Shown: piece after piece, positions 1 through 6,567 of the stretch
How positions within the stretch are numbered: position 1 is the stretch's first letter
How the letters are laid out: the number at the start of each line of letters is the position of its first letter
NCBI GenBank assembly: GCA_001796495.1
Contig: MGMR01000051.1
Location: 1-14,068 of the forward strand
Source: Chloroflexi bacterium RBG_13_51_18
GTDB taxonomy: Bacteria; Chloroflexota; Dehalococcoidia; Dehalococcoidales; RBG-16-60-22
Length of the DNA stretch: 14,068 nt
Direction: 5' to 3'
Notes under the pieces: generated by a model
The model's input: only the letters and a program-made list of their open reading frames with translations
The model's database searches: none
What the model was told of the DNA's origin: nothing
Made by a program: the position numbers and the translations under genes

Positions 1-465
1 CTGGGGACGGTCTTGTATATTATCTGCCGGAGACAAAGACCGGATAATGTTATCGAGACCGGCGTAGCCAGCGGAATATCTTCGTCGCATATTCTCGCCG
101 CCCTGGAAGCCAATGAAAGCGGTCGGCTTTATTCCATCGACCTGCCTGCCTGGCAGGGAATTCAGAGTGGGTGGATGATACCGGGCTATTTAAGAAACCG
201 CTGGCATCTGATTAAAGGCAGAAGCTCCGAAACAATGGTACCGCTACTGAAGAAACTAAGAGAAATAGATATTTTCTTTCATGACAGCGACCATTCCTAC
301 GAAAACATGCACAGGGAATTCGAGACAGCATGGGCACACCTCAAGACCGGTGGTCTGTTGCTTTCCCATAATATCGACTACAGCAATGCCTTCGATGATT
401 TCTGCCACGACCATAAAGTCGAAGGCATAACGCTGGGAGACGTGGGAGGGATTGTAAAAAGATAG
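1..465 (+). CDS. Class I SAM-dependent methyltransferase, 5'-truncated
   Basis: The frame is open to base 1, so the gene probably begins outside the window; the TTG at 13 is only the first possible start inside it. Numbering from that TTG, residues 13-21 (VIETGVASG) are a Rossmann motif I that would bind S-adenosylmethionine. Residues 36-43 end in a motif II-like acidic position (YSIDLP). Residues 85-97 (IDIFFHDSDHSYE) resemble the acidic DxxHxYE stretch of the Methyltransf_24 family, whose members often modify sugars, lipids or cell-surface compounds. The C-terminal GGLLLSHN is the usual strand after the domain's last helix. The substrate cannot be told. The gene converges on the surface-protein gene at 529, with only 63 bases between and no visible terminator hairpin. 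The fold is fairly sure; the exact family is less so. Confidence 0.75.
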   Translation: MGTVLYIICRRQRPDNVIETGVASGISSSHILAALEANESGRLYSIDLPAWQGIQSGWMIPGYLRNRWHLIKGRSSETMVPLLKKLREIDIFFHDSDHSYENMHREFETAWAHLKTGGLLLSHNIDYSNAFDDFCHDHKVEGITLGDVGGIVKR

Positions 466-528
466 GCACTAGGAGAGGGCAATAGATAGGAATCTTGACC
501 AATTAACGAACGATATCCATTTTCTGAA

Positions 529-1455
529 TTAGACTCGTTTTCCGGTCTTGCGTATAAGCGTCCATGTAACCAAGGCAACTATTAGACCGCCGGTGATAAT
601 GATAACAATAAGCCACCAGCTTACCGGTTCCTCATCTTCAGATTCACCTGGGGCCGTCGATAGAAGAATAGTAGTAGAGGATGGCAGATTATTTTCCGAT
701 GGGGTCTGCGTTATGGTTTCCATTTTAGCGGGAGAGGCCTTTATAACCTCGTAGTCTTTAGTGAGTCCGTTTAAATCTACGTTATAATGACCGGCAGCCT
801 GGCCAGTTACAGTAAATGTAACCGTTTTCATTCCCCCGGCAACAAGCGTGACCGACTTCGATGTGACTATTTCATCGTTAATTATGAGGATGAGAGTGTA
901 TTCTCCGGCAGAGTCTCCGTTATTAGCTACGTCTACAGAGATAGTTACCGTGCCTATTGAACCATCTTCAGCCGGACTAATAACAAGATTGGAGACAGCG
1001 AAAGCGGCAATTGTTACGTTGTTTGAAGCGTCTGCATTTCTCCATATGAAGTCATAATTTCCGGTGGCTAAAGAATAGTATACAGAACCGTTATAAGCCG
1101 AAAGCGTATTAATATTAACAGTAGTGGAAAGCCAGACTACGCGATTGGCCCTATCCAAGTCCGACATGAAAACTGTGTCCTCATAGGGGCCCCAGGTATA
1201 TATCTTCCCCTGGATGGAACCTATAGCCGTCCCAGATACCCCTCCATCAAGAGCGTGTAATAGGCTGTAAACATGGCTGTCAACAGGGCCGTCGGTATCG
1301 ACGTGGTGCAAATCATGAGCGCCGGAACCGATCGAATAGTTTACTTTTTCAGTGTTTACCGCGGTTGCAGGTTTAGCAGATAATGCCATGAATAGATATA
1401 CCGCTACCGGCAAGCATAACACAATGACAACGCTAAGAGATAATCTCCTGGACAT
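529..1455 (-). CDS. Secreted membrane-anchored protein with CARDB-like domain
   Basis: From the ATG at 1455 this is 308 residues. The N-terminus MSRRLSL is followed by a hydrophobic stretch (about 8-26) and a possible AxA-like cleavage site (KPATA), typical of an export signal. Residues about 30-150 form an unrecognised Gly/Ser/Asn/Tyr-rich domain. Residues about 155-238 look like an Ig-like CARDB/APHP domain (alternating strands, VDVANNGDSAGEY, ending in NVDLNGLTKDYEV). A Ser/Thr/Pro/Glu-rich linker leads to a C-terminal membrane helix (about 280-301) and a basic tail RKTGKRV, so the protein should sit on the outer face of the membrane. No cysteines are present. The open frame extends to TTG at 1551 and ATG at 1530, but neither has a Shine-Dalgarno. 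The ATG at 1455 has AAAGGAG, though only 2 bases away, and gives the best signal peptide. Function unknown; perhaps adhesion or surface binding. Confidence 0.75.
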   Translation of the reverse strand: MSRRLSLSVVIVLCLPVAVYLFMALSAKPATAVNTEKVNYSIGSGAHDLHHVDTDGPVDSHVYSLLHALDGGVSGTAIGSIQGKIYTWGPYEDTVFMSDLDRANRVVWLSTTVNINTLSAYNGSVYYSLATGNYDFIWRNADASNNVTIAAFAVSNLVISPAEDGSIGTVTISVDVANNGDSAGEYTLILIINDEIVTSKSVTLVAGGMKTVTFTVTGQAAGHYNVDLNGLTKDYEVIKASPAKMETITQTPSENNLPSSTTILLSTAPGESEDEEPVSWWLIVIIITGGLIVALVTWTLIRKTGKRV

Positions 1456-1516
1456 AGCTCCTTTAAAAGATACACTTTTCGGGTGGCTTTTTAAAGTTTT
1501 TTCTGAATTTGTCTTG

Positions 1517-1711
1517 TTATAGTTGGACATGAAAGCGGAGGAATTGCTCAATTTTTTTCCGGCTCCATCCCGTCAGAGCCATTCCCTGCTTCCTGGTGCC
1601 GGGATATACCACGTACAGAAATTCCGTATCGTCGGATGCTACAGGATGAAGCTGATATCTGTTCTCTTCCAAAATATTAGCCCCGCAATACAGAGGATTA
1701 CAGATGTATCA
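1517..1711 (-). pseudogene. Orphan coding-like fragment, possible gene remnant or small ORF
   Basis: Reading leftwards from just after the TGA at 1709-1711 to the TAA at 1517-1519 gives an uninterrupted 64-residue peptide that looks protein-like: YICNPLYCGAN near the start, EFLYVVYPGTRKQG in the middle and LTGWSRKKIEQFLRF near the end. Codon choice resembles the neighbouring real genes. No ATG or GTG lies at a suitable place; a TTG at 1672-1670 would give about 51 residues but has only a weak GGGG upstream. Upstream of the TGA the frame stops looking like protein. It may be the decayed 3' end of a gene beside tRNA-Leu, or a small gene with an odd start. It ends 61 bases before the chosen start of the surface protein, so both could lie on one transcript. 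Family not recognised. Confidence 0.35.
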
Positions 1712-1794
1712 TTCGTAGCAGTATGTGCTGGGAAATAGTACCACAAAGTGGGGGCATAATCAAGTAATGCTAATTCGCAGGAGATTGATATAGA

Positions 1795-1879
1795 TGGTGG
1801 GGAAGGGGGGACTCGAACCCCCACGCATTGCTGCACTGGATCCTAAGTCCAGCCCGTCTGCCAGTTCCGGCACTCCCCC
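1795..1879 (-). tRNA. tRNA-Leu (anticodon UAG)
   Basis: Class II tRNA folded by hand. The acceptor stem is GGGGGAG (1879-1873) with CTTCCCC (1805-1799), including one G-U pair. The D stem is CCG/CGG. The anticodon stem CTGGA/TCCAG encloses the loop CTTAGGA, giving anticodon UAG, which reads CUA and CUG leucine codons. A long variable arm with a short GCA/TGC stem and a GGGGG/CCCCC T stem with TTCGAGT loop follow. The discriminator is A and CCA is encoded (1797-1795). The long variable arm and A73 are leucine identity features. It stands alone, with its own promoter just upstream. Confidence 0.96.
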
Positions 1880-1904
1880 GCAGACAACACAGTTGTTCTC
1901 CCGT

Positions 1905-1933
1905 ACTATAGCATTTTACACAGGCTGTCTCAA
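1905..1933 (-). promoter_or_regulatory. Sigma-70-like promoter of tRNA-Leu
   Basis: On the minus strand TTGAGA (1933-1928) is followed after 17 bases by TATAGT (1910-1905), preceded by TGC, an extended -10. Transcription should start near 1898, about 19 bases before the mature 5' end. The short leader contains an inverted repeat, ACAAC-ACA-GTTGT (1884-1896). Confidence 0.7.
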
Positions 1934-2147
1934 GTAAATTAACGCGTTTAGAAACCAACCCAATCAGCAAAAAAACCACCGGATGAGCTGTTGACAAACA
2001 GGAGCATTGCTGGCGCTGGTCGGCGCGGATAAATCAGATTAAAACACGCTGACTTATTAGCAAACAACACAACCGTTGGCCGCCCCGGATAAACGAAGAA
2101 ATAATTGGGTAATTACCTCTTGCAAAGATAATATTTCTTTGATAGTA
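1934..2147. other. Gene-free stretch with imperfect direct repeat
   Basis: No convincing gene is seen between the tRNA-Leu promoter and the padR promoter. The stretch holds an imperfect 17-base direct repeat ending in CGGATAAA (2017-2033 and 2077-2093; 14 of 17 bases match, starts exactly 60 bases apart) and the CAAAGA-N7-TCTTTG palindrome at 2123-2141. The part after about 2095 is AT-rich. A TTGACA at 1991-1996 has no matching -10 element. Confidence 0.5.
2123..2141. promoter_or_regulatory. Palindrome upstream of padR, candidate operator 1
   Basis: CAAAGA and TCTTTG are exact reverse complements separated by 7 bases, centred at 2132. It lies just upstream of the putative padR -35 element. 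The size suits a dimeric winged-helix regulator such as PadR. Binding is inferred; the arms do not match the ATGT-N8-ACAT consensus known for PadR itself. Confidence 0.4.
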
Positions 2148-2176
2148 TTGACATACATAGAATGTCTAAGTAAATA
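2148..2176 (+). promoter_or_regulatory. Putative padR promoter
   Basis: A perfect TTGACA (2148-2153) is followed after 17 bases by TAAATA (2171-2176), a weak -10. A better -10 word, TAGAAT (2158-2163), lies too close to that -35. The GACAT/ATGTC palindrome sits inside this promoter, so a bound regulator would block polymerase. Confidence 0.45.
2150..2166. promoter_or_regulatory. Palindrome inside padR promoter, candidate operator 2
   Basis: GACAT (2150-2154) and ATGTC (2162-2166) are exact reverse complements with 7 bases between, centred at 2158, 26 bases from the centre of the upstream palindrome. It overlaps the -35 element and the spacer. Autorepression by the adjacent PadR protein is the simplest reading, inferred from position only. 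Confidence 0.45.
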
Positions 2177-2196
2177 CCGTAATAGAGGTGATATAT

Positions 2197-2538
2197 ATGG
2201 AACCTAAACGCGACCTGCTTAAAGGCAGCTCAGGCTATCTCCTCCTATCCCTGCTGGAGCAGCAGGCGATGTACGGTTATCAGATAGTTAAGGAGCTTGA
2301 AGTCAGGAGCCAGGGTTATTTCAGGTTCAAAGAGGGAACGCTTTACCCCGCCCTCCACCGGCTGGAAAAGAGCGGCTTGATAAACGGTACCTGGGAAGTG
2401 TTGCCAAATGGACGTCAAAGGCGTTACTATCACATTACCGCTAGGGGGCAGGCTAAATTAGCCGAAGAAAAAACCCAGTGGCTGGACTTTTTCACCGCCG
2501 TAAAACTAATACTGCAGCCGGAAAGCAAAGGAATTTAA
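2197..2538 (+). CDS. PadR family transcriptional regulator
   Basis: A 113-residue small PadR protein, a winged-helix dimer that usually represses its own promoter and adjacent membrane-protein genes. The family hallmarks are all visible: YGYQI after the first helix (about 28-32), EGTLYPALHRLEKSGL covering the recognition helix (about 50-65), and the wing GRQRRYYHITARGQ (about 78-91) followed by the dimerisation helix. The frame could start at GTG 2188, but that codon is part of the GAGGTG Shine-Dalgarno at 2185-2190. The ATG at 2197, 6 bases after it, is the start. Two palindromes upstream are candidate operators. The next gene begins 11 bases after the stop, so both are surely co-transcribed. 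The signal sensed is unknown. Confidence 0.92.
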   Translation: MEPKRDLLKGSSGYLLLSLLEQQAMYGYQIVKELEVRSQGYFRFKEGTLYPALHRLEKSGLINGTWEVLPNGRQRRYYHITARGQAKLAEEKTQWLDFFTAVKLILQPESKGI

Positions 2539-2549
2539 AGGTCTAAACG

Positions 2550-3446
2550 ATGACACTGAATTTAACTCAATATCTGGAGAGTATCAGGTCTGACGCCAGG
2601 CTCGACCATTCAGATGAGACTGTAATCATGAGCGAGCTCGAGGCACATATAGAGGATAGTCTGCAGGAATTAATCGGTTCAGGTCTGACCAAGGAAGAGG
2701 CGACAAAAACATGCCTGGCCCAGATGGGCAGCACGAAGTCGATTGCCCGTCAGATTTACGAGGCATACAGCCAAGGCAGCTGGAAACAGGTATTACTGGC
2801 TTCAATGCCCCATTTCCTCTTTGGGCTACTGTTCGTTCTAAACTGGTGGCAGTATCCAACATGGGTATCAATTGTGCTGGTACTGATTCTCGCCACGACG
2901 GCCTACGGCTGGTTTCATGGAAAACCCGCCTGGGTATTTCCATGGCTGGGGTACACCTTATTACCGGTGCTGGTTGTAGGTTTGATGCTGCTTTATCTCC
3001 CCAGAGGGTGGTCATTCCTGGTGCTGCCGGTATATTTCCCGCTGGCGCTATGGTGGCTTATACGTATAGTTATCATGACCACCAGGAGGGACTGGCTTTT
3101 CAGTTCATTAATGCTTTTACCGCTGCCGATAATCATCGGTTGGCTGCTGGCAATATCAGCCTCCGGCAGATTTTCCGAAGAAAGCCTGCAGCGGCTGTAT
3201 TATTTTGCTCCATGGATTGGACTTAGCTTCATGGGGCTAGCACTGACCATAGCGGTTTTCATTCGTTTACGCCAGCGGTGGTTGAGAGTTAGTCTGCTGG
3301 CCGCATCAAGTCTGTTTACGTTGAGCCTAGTTGTCTATCACTCGACAGGTGCCCTGATTAATCTCGTCTTCCCGGGTCTGTTGATAATAATGTGGGGAGG
3401 ATTGTTGGTTCCGCTACTACTGGAAAGACGCCTGAAAAATAAATAA
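2550..3446 (+). CDS. HAAS/permease-prefix-like polytopic membrane protein
   Basis: A 298-residue protein. Residues 1-75 are soluble and helical: YLESIRSDARLDHSD, then a segment with LEAHIEDSLQEL and GLTKEEATKTCLAQMG. This matches the pattern of the HAAS/permease-prefix domain, which commonly accompanies PadR regulators. About eight hydrophobic segments follow (near 81-99, 104-122, 129-150, 154-176, 182-203, 216-238, 244-263 and 268-290), and the protein ends in a basic tail. No transport ATPase motif or catalytic residue is evident. It starts at ATG 2550, with AAAGG 7-11 bases upstream, directly after padR. In known PadR/HAAS pairs the membrane protein is the regulated partner, so a role in envelope stress or signal sensing is possible but inferred. 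Confidence 0.72.
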   Translation: MTLNLTQYLESIRSDARLDHSDETVIMSELEAHIEDSLQELIGSGLTKEEATKTCLAQMGSTKSIARQIYEAYSQGSWKQVLLASMPHFLFGLLFVLNWWQYPTWVSIVLVLILATTAYGWFHGKPAWVFPWLGYTLLPVLVVGLMLLYLPRGWSFLVLPVYFPLALWWLIRIVIMTTRRDWLFSSLMLLPLPIIIGWLLAISASGRFSEESLQRLYYFAPWIGLSFMGLALTIAVFIRLRQRWLRVSLLAASSLFTLSLVVYHSTGALINLVFPGLLIIMWGGLLVPLLLERRLKNK

Positions 3447-3513
3447 ACTCTAGCGGAGCATCAAGACAAAAGGGGGAGCAATACAATCCCGGTAATATAA
3501 AAATACCCATAAA

Positions 3514-3519
3514 GAGGTG
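3514..3519 (+). promoter_or_regulatory. Shine-Dalgarno that fixes the ACG start of degV
   Basis: GAGGTG lies 5 bases before the ACG at 3525. The same sequence, with a 6-base gap, precedes padR's ATG in this window. The only in-frame codons between the upstream TAA (3510-3512) and ACG are AGA, GGT, GCT and CCA, so no standard start is available at this site. Confidence 0.65.
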
Positions 3520-3524
3520 CTCCA

Positions 3525-4394
3525 ACGAAAAAAGTAGGCATCGTTACCGACACCACTGCCTGCGTTCCGCCAGAACAGGTAAAATTGCTGGGTATTGAGG
3601 TGGTGCCGGTCCCCCTGATAATCAATGAAAGGACTTATAGGGATGGGATAGATATAACCCCCACTGAATTCTATACCATGCTGCGAAAATCGAAAAAGTT
3701 ACCCACAACATCCGCATCTTCACCGACCCTCTACCTAGAAGCTTATCAAAATGCAAGCCACAGAGCGCACAACATCCTCTGCCTAACAGAGCCAGCCAAG
3801 TTCAGCGCGATGTACAATTCGGCGCGGGCAGCAGTAGAATCGGCAAATAAAATCCTTAACAACGTCACCATCGAGGTGATAGAATGCACCACGGCTGCCG
3901 CCGGACAGGGGCTGGTGGCACTGGCAGCGGCCAAAGCGGCCGGTCTGGACCAACCATTGGAAGAAGTCAGAAAAATCGTTGATAACGTCATGTCAAAGGT
4001 GAACTTATTCGCCACGCTGGACACACTGGAATACCTGGCCAGAAGCGGGCGCGTACCCCAGGCTGCCGCGCTGGTTAATTCAATCCTTAGCCTCAAACCT
4101 GTTTTTACGCTGAACCATGCCGACCCTCATACGGTTGGACTGCCACGGACAATGAAAAGCGCCATCGACCGTATGCTAAAACTAATGGACGGGGCAACAA
4201 AGAAGGGTCAACAACTGCACGTTGCCGTGATGCATGCCGACGCCATAGCAGAGGCCGCCACGCTTAAAGACAGGATTACATCACAATTCGATTGTCAGGA
4301 AATATACGTTACAGAATTCACGCCGGTAATGGGTGTGCATACAGGGCCGGGGCTGGTGGGGGTGGCTTTCTACGGGGAAGTAAACCCGGCATAG
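3525..4394 (+). CDS. degV: DegV family fatty-acid-binding protein, apparent ACG start
   Basis: DegV proteins bind a fatty acid between two alpha/beta domains; in Firmicutes the FakB members present it to the kinase FakA. Reading from the ACG at 3525 gives 289 residues, a normal family length. It begins KKVGIVTDTTACVPPE (2-17), the conserved first strand and TDTT lipid-head-group loop. Other family features are TSASSPT (about 62-68), the helix LDTLEYLARSGRVP (about 164-177) and the C-terminal GVHTGPGLVGVAF. The first standard start is TTG at 3585, but that would delete the conserved N-terminus and has no Shine-Dalgarno; GAGGTG stands 5 bases before ACG. So either ACG is a real non-canonical start or an ATG has been misread. 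No fakA-like kinase gene is nearby. It lies 78 bases after the HAAS gene, probably with its own promoter, though none is clear. Confidence 0.88.
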   Translation, partial: TKKVGIVTDTTACVPPEQVKLLGIEVVPVPLIINERTYRDGIDITPTEFYTMLRKSKKLPTTSASSPTLYLEAYQNASHRAHNILCLTEPAKFSAMYNSARAAVESANKILNNVTIEVIECTTAAAGQGLVALAAAKAAGLDQPLEEVRKIVDNVMSKVNLFATLDTLEYLARSGRVPQAAALVNSILSLKPVFTLNHADPHTVGLPRTMKSAIDRMLKLMDGATKKGQQLHVAVMHADAIAEAATLKDRITSQFDCQEIYVTEFTPVMGVHTGPGLVGVAFYGEVNPA

Positions 4395-4409
4395 TCCCCG
4401 GCTGATGTC

Positions 4410-4438
4410 TAGCCAAACAGACCGAAACATCCTATAAT
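4410..4438 (+). promoter_or_regulatory. Promoter suggesting a leaderless kinase mRNA
   Basis: TAGCCA (4410-4415; 4 of 6 matches to TTGACA), 17 bases, then a perfect TATAAT (4433-4438). The usual start, about 7 bases after the -10, would fall at or within 1-2 bases of the ATG at 4447. The mRNA would then have virtually no leader. Confidence 0.55.
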
Positions 4439-4446
4439 CTAAGGGT

Positions 4447-5034
4447 ATGAAAGCTCCGTATTTAATCACCGATGCCAACCGTCTGGCTGATAGTTTTACC
4501 ACGCTCCCTGAAGCAGAGTCGCAGCCTGTTGTTATAATGATAAGCGGGCTGCCGGGTACTGGCAAATCCTATTTTTGCCGCAGGCTGGCGGAGCGTCTGC
4601 CCTTTCTCATCCTGGAAAGCGACGCCCTGCGCAAGCAGCTTTTTACTTCACCAACATACGCGGCAGATGAGAGTGCATACCTTTTCCGCACTACGTATCA
4701 ATTAATAGAAGACCTGTTAAAGAAAGGAATACCTGTTATACTGGATGCTACCAACCTAGAGGAGCGGCACCGGGAGCGCCTCTATAATATAGCCGAAAGA
4801 CTCAAAGCACGACTGATTTTGGTAAATGTGCAAGCGCCGATAGAACTGGTAGAGAAGCGCCTGAAAAAACGGGCGGATAACAAGAACAACCAGGACAACT
4901 CCGATGCTGACTGGGCGGTTTACCAGAAAATGAGAATGACAGCAGAGAAAATAAAACGCCGTCATTTTACCGTGGATACATCCCGGGATATTACACCCGT
5001 GATAGATAAGGTTGTCAGAGAAGCGAAGCGATGA
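4447..5034 (+). CDS. P-loop kinase of the AAA_33/zeta-like type
   Basis: A 195-residue small-molecule kinase-like ATPase. Walker A is GLPGTGKS at 34-41. Next come ESDALRKQLF (about 57-66), whose aspartate usually contacts the substrate in this group, and DATNLEERHRERL (about 99-111), the second-strand motif typical of predicted kinases related to zeta toxins and chloramphenicol phosphotransferase. A lid-like arginine/lysine-rich segment (KRLKKRADNK) follows. The substrate is unknown, and no antitoxin gene sits beside it, so a toxin role is unlikely. The first 25 residues are an extra N-terminal lead-in. The ATG at 4447 has no real Shine-Dalgarno and lies 8 bases after a TATAAT, so the message may be leaderless. 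The aminopeptidase gene starts 14 bases after its stop and is probably co-transcribed. Confidence 0.8.
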   Translation: MKAPYLITDANRLADSFTTLPEAESQPVVIMISGLPGTGKSYFCRRLAERLPFLILESDALRKQLFTSPTYAADESAYLFRTTYQLIEDLLKKGIPVILDATNLEERHRERLYNIAERLKARLILVNVQAPIELVEKRLKKRADNKNNQDNSDADWAVYQKMRMTAEKIKRRHFTVDTSRDITPVIDKVVREAKR

Positions 5035-5048
5035 AAGGAGACCTTTCG

Positions 5049-6545
5049 ATGGAAATCAAAGCCGCCACCGGCGCTTTAGCCAGTATAAAAACCGGGGCCA
5101 TAATAATAAACCACTATGAGGGATTGAGGCAGCCCGAAGGCGCCGCCGCCGATATCGATAAAAAAATGGACGGAGCCATATTAAAACTAATCAAACAGAA
5201 AGACATCAAAGGCAAACTCAATGAAATAACCCTCATCCACAGCATGGGCAAGCTGCCGGCAGGCAAGGTTGTGGTACTGGGGCTGGGTAAAAAACAAGAG
5301 TTAACCGTTAATAAATTACGCGGCGCTATTGCTGAGACCTGCCGCTACCTGCGGGGCAAGAGCATCACGAGCGTAGCCAGCGTTATTACGGGTGAGGGTA
5401 TTAACAGGATAAAAACCGAGGACGCGATGCAGGCGATGACAGAAGGCGCCGTGCTGGGGCTTTACGCTTTCCGCAAATATATTACGAAAAAGGAAAACGA
5501 CTTCGGGGAGATAAAAGAACTCACGATAGTCGGCAAAATTAAAAAGTCGATAGAGCAAGCTATCAACAAGGGAAAAATCATAGCCGAAGCCGCTAATTAC
5601 GCGCGGGACATGGTCAACGAACCGAGCAATTTCATGACACCGACGCAGATGGCCGGAGTTGCCCGACAGCTTGCTAAGAAGTACGGGCTTAAAGTGGAAA
5701 TCTTCGAAAAAGATAAAATAAAGGACCTGGGGATGGGAGGGCTGCTGGGGGTCTCGCGGGGAAGCCAAGAGCCGCCCAAGTTCATCATTCTTAGTTATAA
5801 AGGCCGCCAATCCGATGAAATCGACCTGGCATTGGTCGGCAAGGGTATCACCTTCGATTCGGGAGGAATTTCTATCAAACCCTCGGAAAATATGGCGGAT
5901 ATGAAGGGGGACATGGCAGGCGGGGCTGCCGCGCTGGCAACGCTATCCGCCCTGGCCCAGCTCAAGCCAGCGATAAATGTCACGGCCTTCGTCCCTGCGA
6001 CCGAAAACCTGCCGAGCGGCACCGCTATGAAGCCGGGCGACATCATCAGCGCCATGAACGGCAAGACTATCGAGGTGCTCAACACGGACGCCGAGGGACG
6101 GCTGATACTGGCCGATGCTTTAAGCTACGCCGCGAAGCTCGGCGCGAAGGCCATCGTCGATGTTGCCACCCTGACCGGAGCCTGCCAGATAGCACTGGGG
6201 AAAATATGCTCCGGAGCCTTCACGAATAACCAGTCGCTGCTGGACAAAGCAATTACCGCTGCTAAGGATGCCGGCGAGCCTGCCTGGCAGCTGCCCATGT
6301 TCGAAGAATATAGAGAGTTCATCAAGAGCGACGTTGCCGATATCAAGAACACCGGCAACAGATACGGCGGAGCGATCACCGCCGCCAAGTTCCTGGAGGA
6401 GTTTGTGGACAAAACACCCTGGGTGCACCTGGACATCGCCGGAACCTATGATACCGATAAAGACAAAGGCTACCTGGTCAAAGGGGCCACCGGCGTGCCA
6501 GTGAGGACGCTGGTGAACTTAATACTGGCACAAGTAAAGCAATAA
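5049..6545 (+). CDS. pepA: Leucyl aminopeptidase, M17 family
   Basis: A cytosolic two-metal aminopeptidase that removes N-terminal residues, often leucine, during peptide turnover. The protein is 498 residues, typical for the family, with an N-terminal macro-like domain (about 15-150) and a C-terminal catalytic domain (about 175-490). The metal and catalytic residues are all present: K265 and D270 in GKGITFDSGG, K277, D288 in MKGDMAGG, and D347, E349 and R351 in the signature NTDAEGRL (345-352). Each is exactly 5 lower than the E. coli PepA number. An ATG at 5031 overlaps the kinase stop, but AAAGGAG (5034-5040) is placed 8 bases before the ATG at 5049, which is therefore the start (MEIKAATG). 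It lies 14 bases after the kinase gene and 22 before the hydrolase gene. Confidence 0.96.
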   Translation: MEIKAATGALASIKTGAIIINHYEGLRQPEGAAADIDKKMDGAILKLIKQKDIKGKLNEITLIHSMGKLPAGKVVVLGLGKKQELTVNKLRGAIAETCRYLRGKSITSVASVITGEGINRIKTEDAMQAMTEGAVLGLYAFRKYITKKENDFGEIKELTIVGKIKKSIEQAINKGKIIAEAANYARDMVNEPSNFMTPTQMAGVARQLAKKYGLKVEIFEKDKIKDLGMGGLLGVSRGSQEPPKFIILSYKGRQSDEIDLALVGKGITFDSGGISIKPSENMADMKGDMAGGAAALATLSALAQLKPAINVTAFVPATENLPSGTAMKPGDIISAMNGKTIEVLNTDAEGRLILADALSYAAKLGAKAIVDVATLTGACQIALGKICSGAFTNNQSLLDKAITAAKDAGEPAWQLPMFEEYREFIKSDVADIKNTGNRYGGAITAAKFLEEFVDKTPWVHLDIAGTYDTDKDKGYLVKGATGVPVRTLVNLILAQVKQ

Positions 6546-6567
6546 GAGCACAGGAGGAGGTGTGTAA

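Noticed and set aside
1709..1711. In-frame TGA read as selenocysteine in the remnant near tRNA-Leu
   Set aside because: The peptide upstream of the TGA is not protein-like, a second TGA follows 17 codons further upstream (1760-1762), and no SECIS-like hairpin is evident.
1741..1751. CCAC-AAA-GTGG hairpin as terminator of tRNA-Leu
   Set aside because: The stem is only 4 bp and no U-run follows on the minus strand.
1770..1997. Minus-strand open frame of about 75 codons
   Set aside because: It runs through the whole tRNA-Leu gene and its promoter, and its peptide has no family texture.
2711..3226. 171-codon frame overlapping the HAAS-like gene
   Set aside because: It is in another frame of a gene with clear membrane helices, has no ribosome site, and its peptide looks random.
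3585..3587. TTG as the start of degV
   Set aside because: It lacks a Shine-Dalgarno and would remove the conserved first strand and TDTT motif, while the upstream frame is clean back to ACG 3525 with GAGGTG in place.
4447..5034. Zeta-type toxin of a toxin-antitoxin pair
   Set aside because: The P-loop fold is shared, but there is no small antitoxin gene beside it and it is joined to pepA in a housekeeping cluster.
6120..6436. Two long antisense frames inside pepA
   Set aside because: They lie opposite a fully conserved coding region with GC-rich third positions, which explains open antisense frames.
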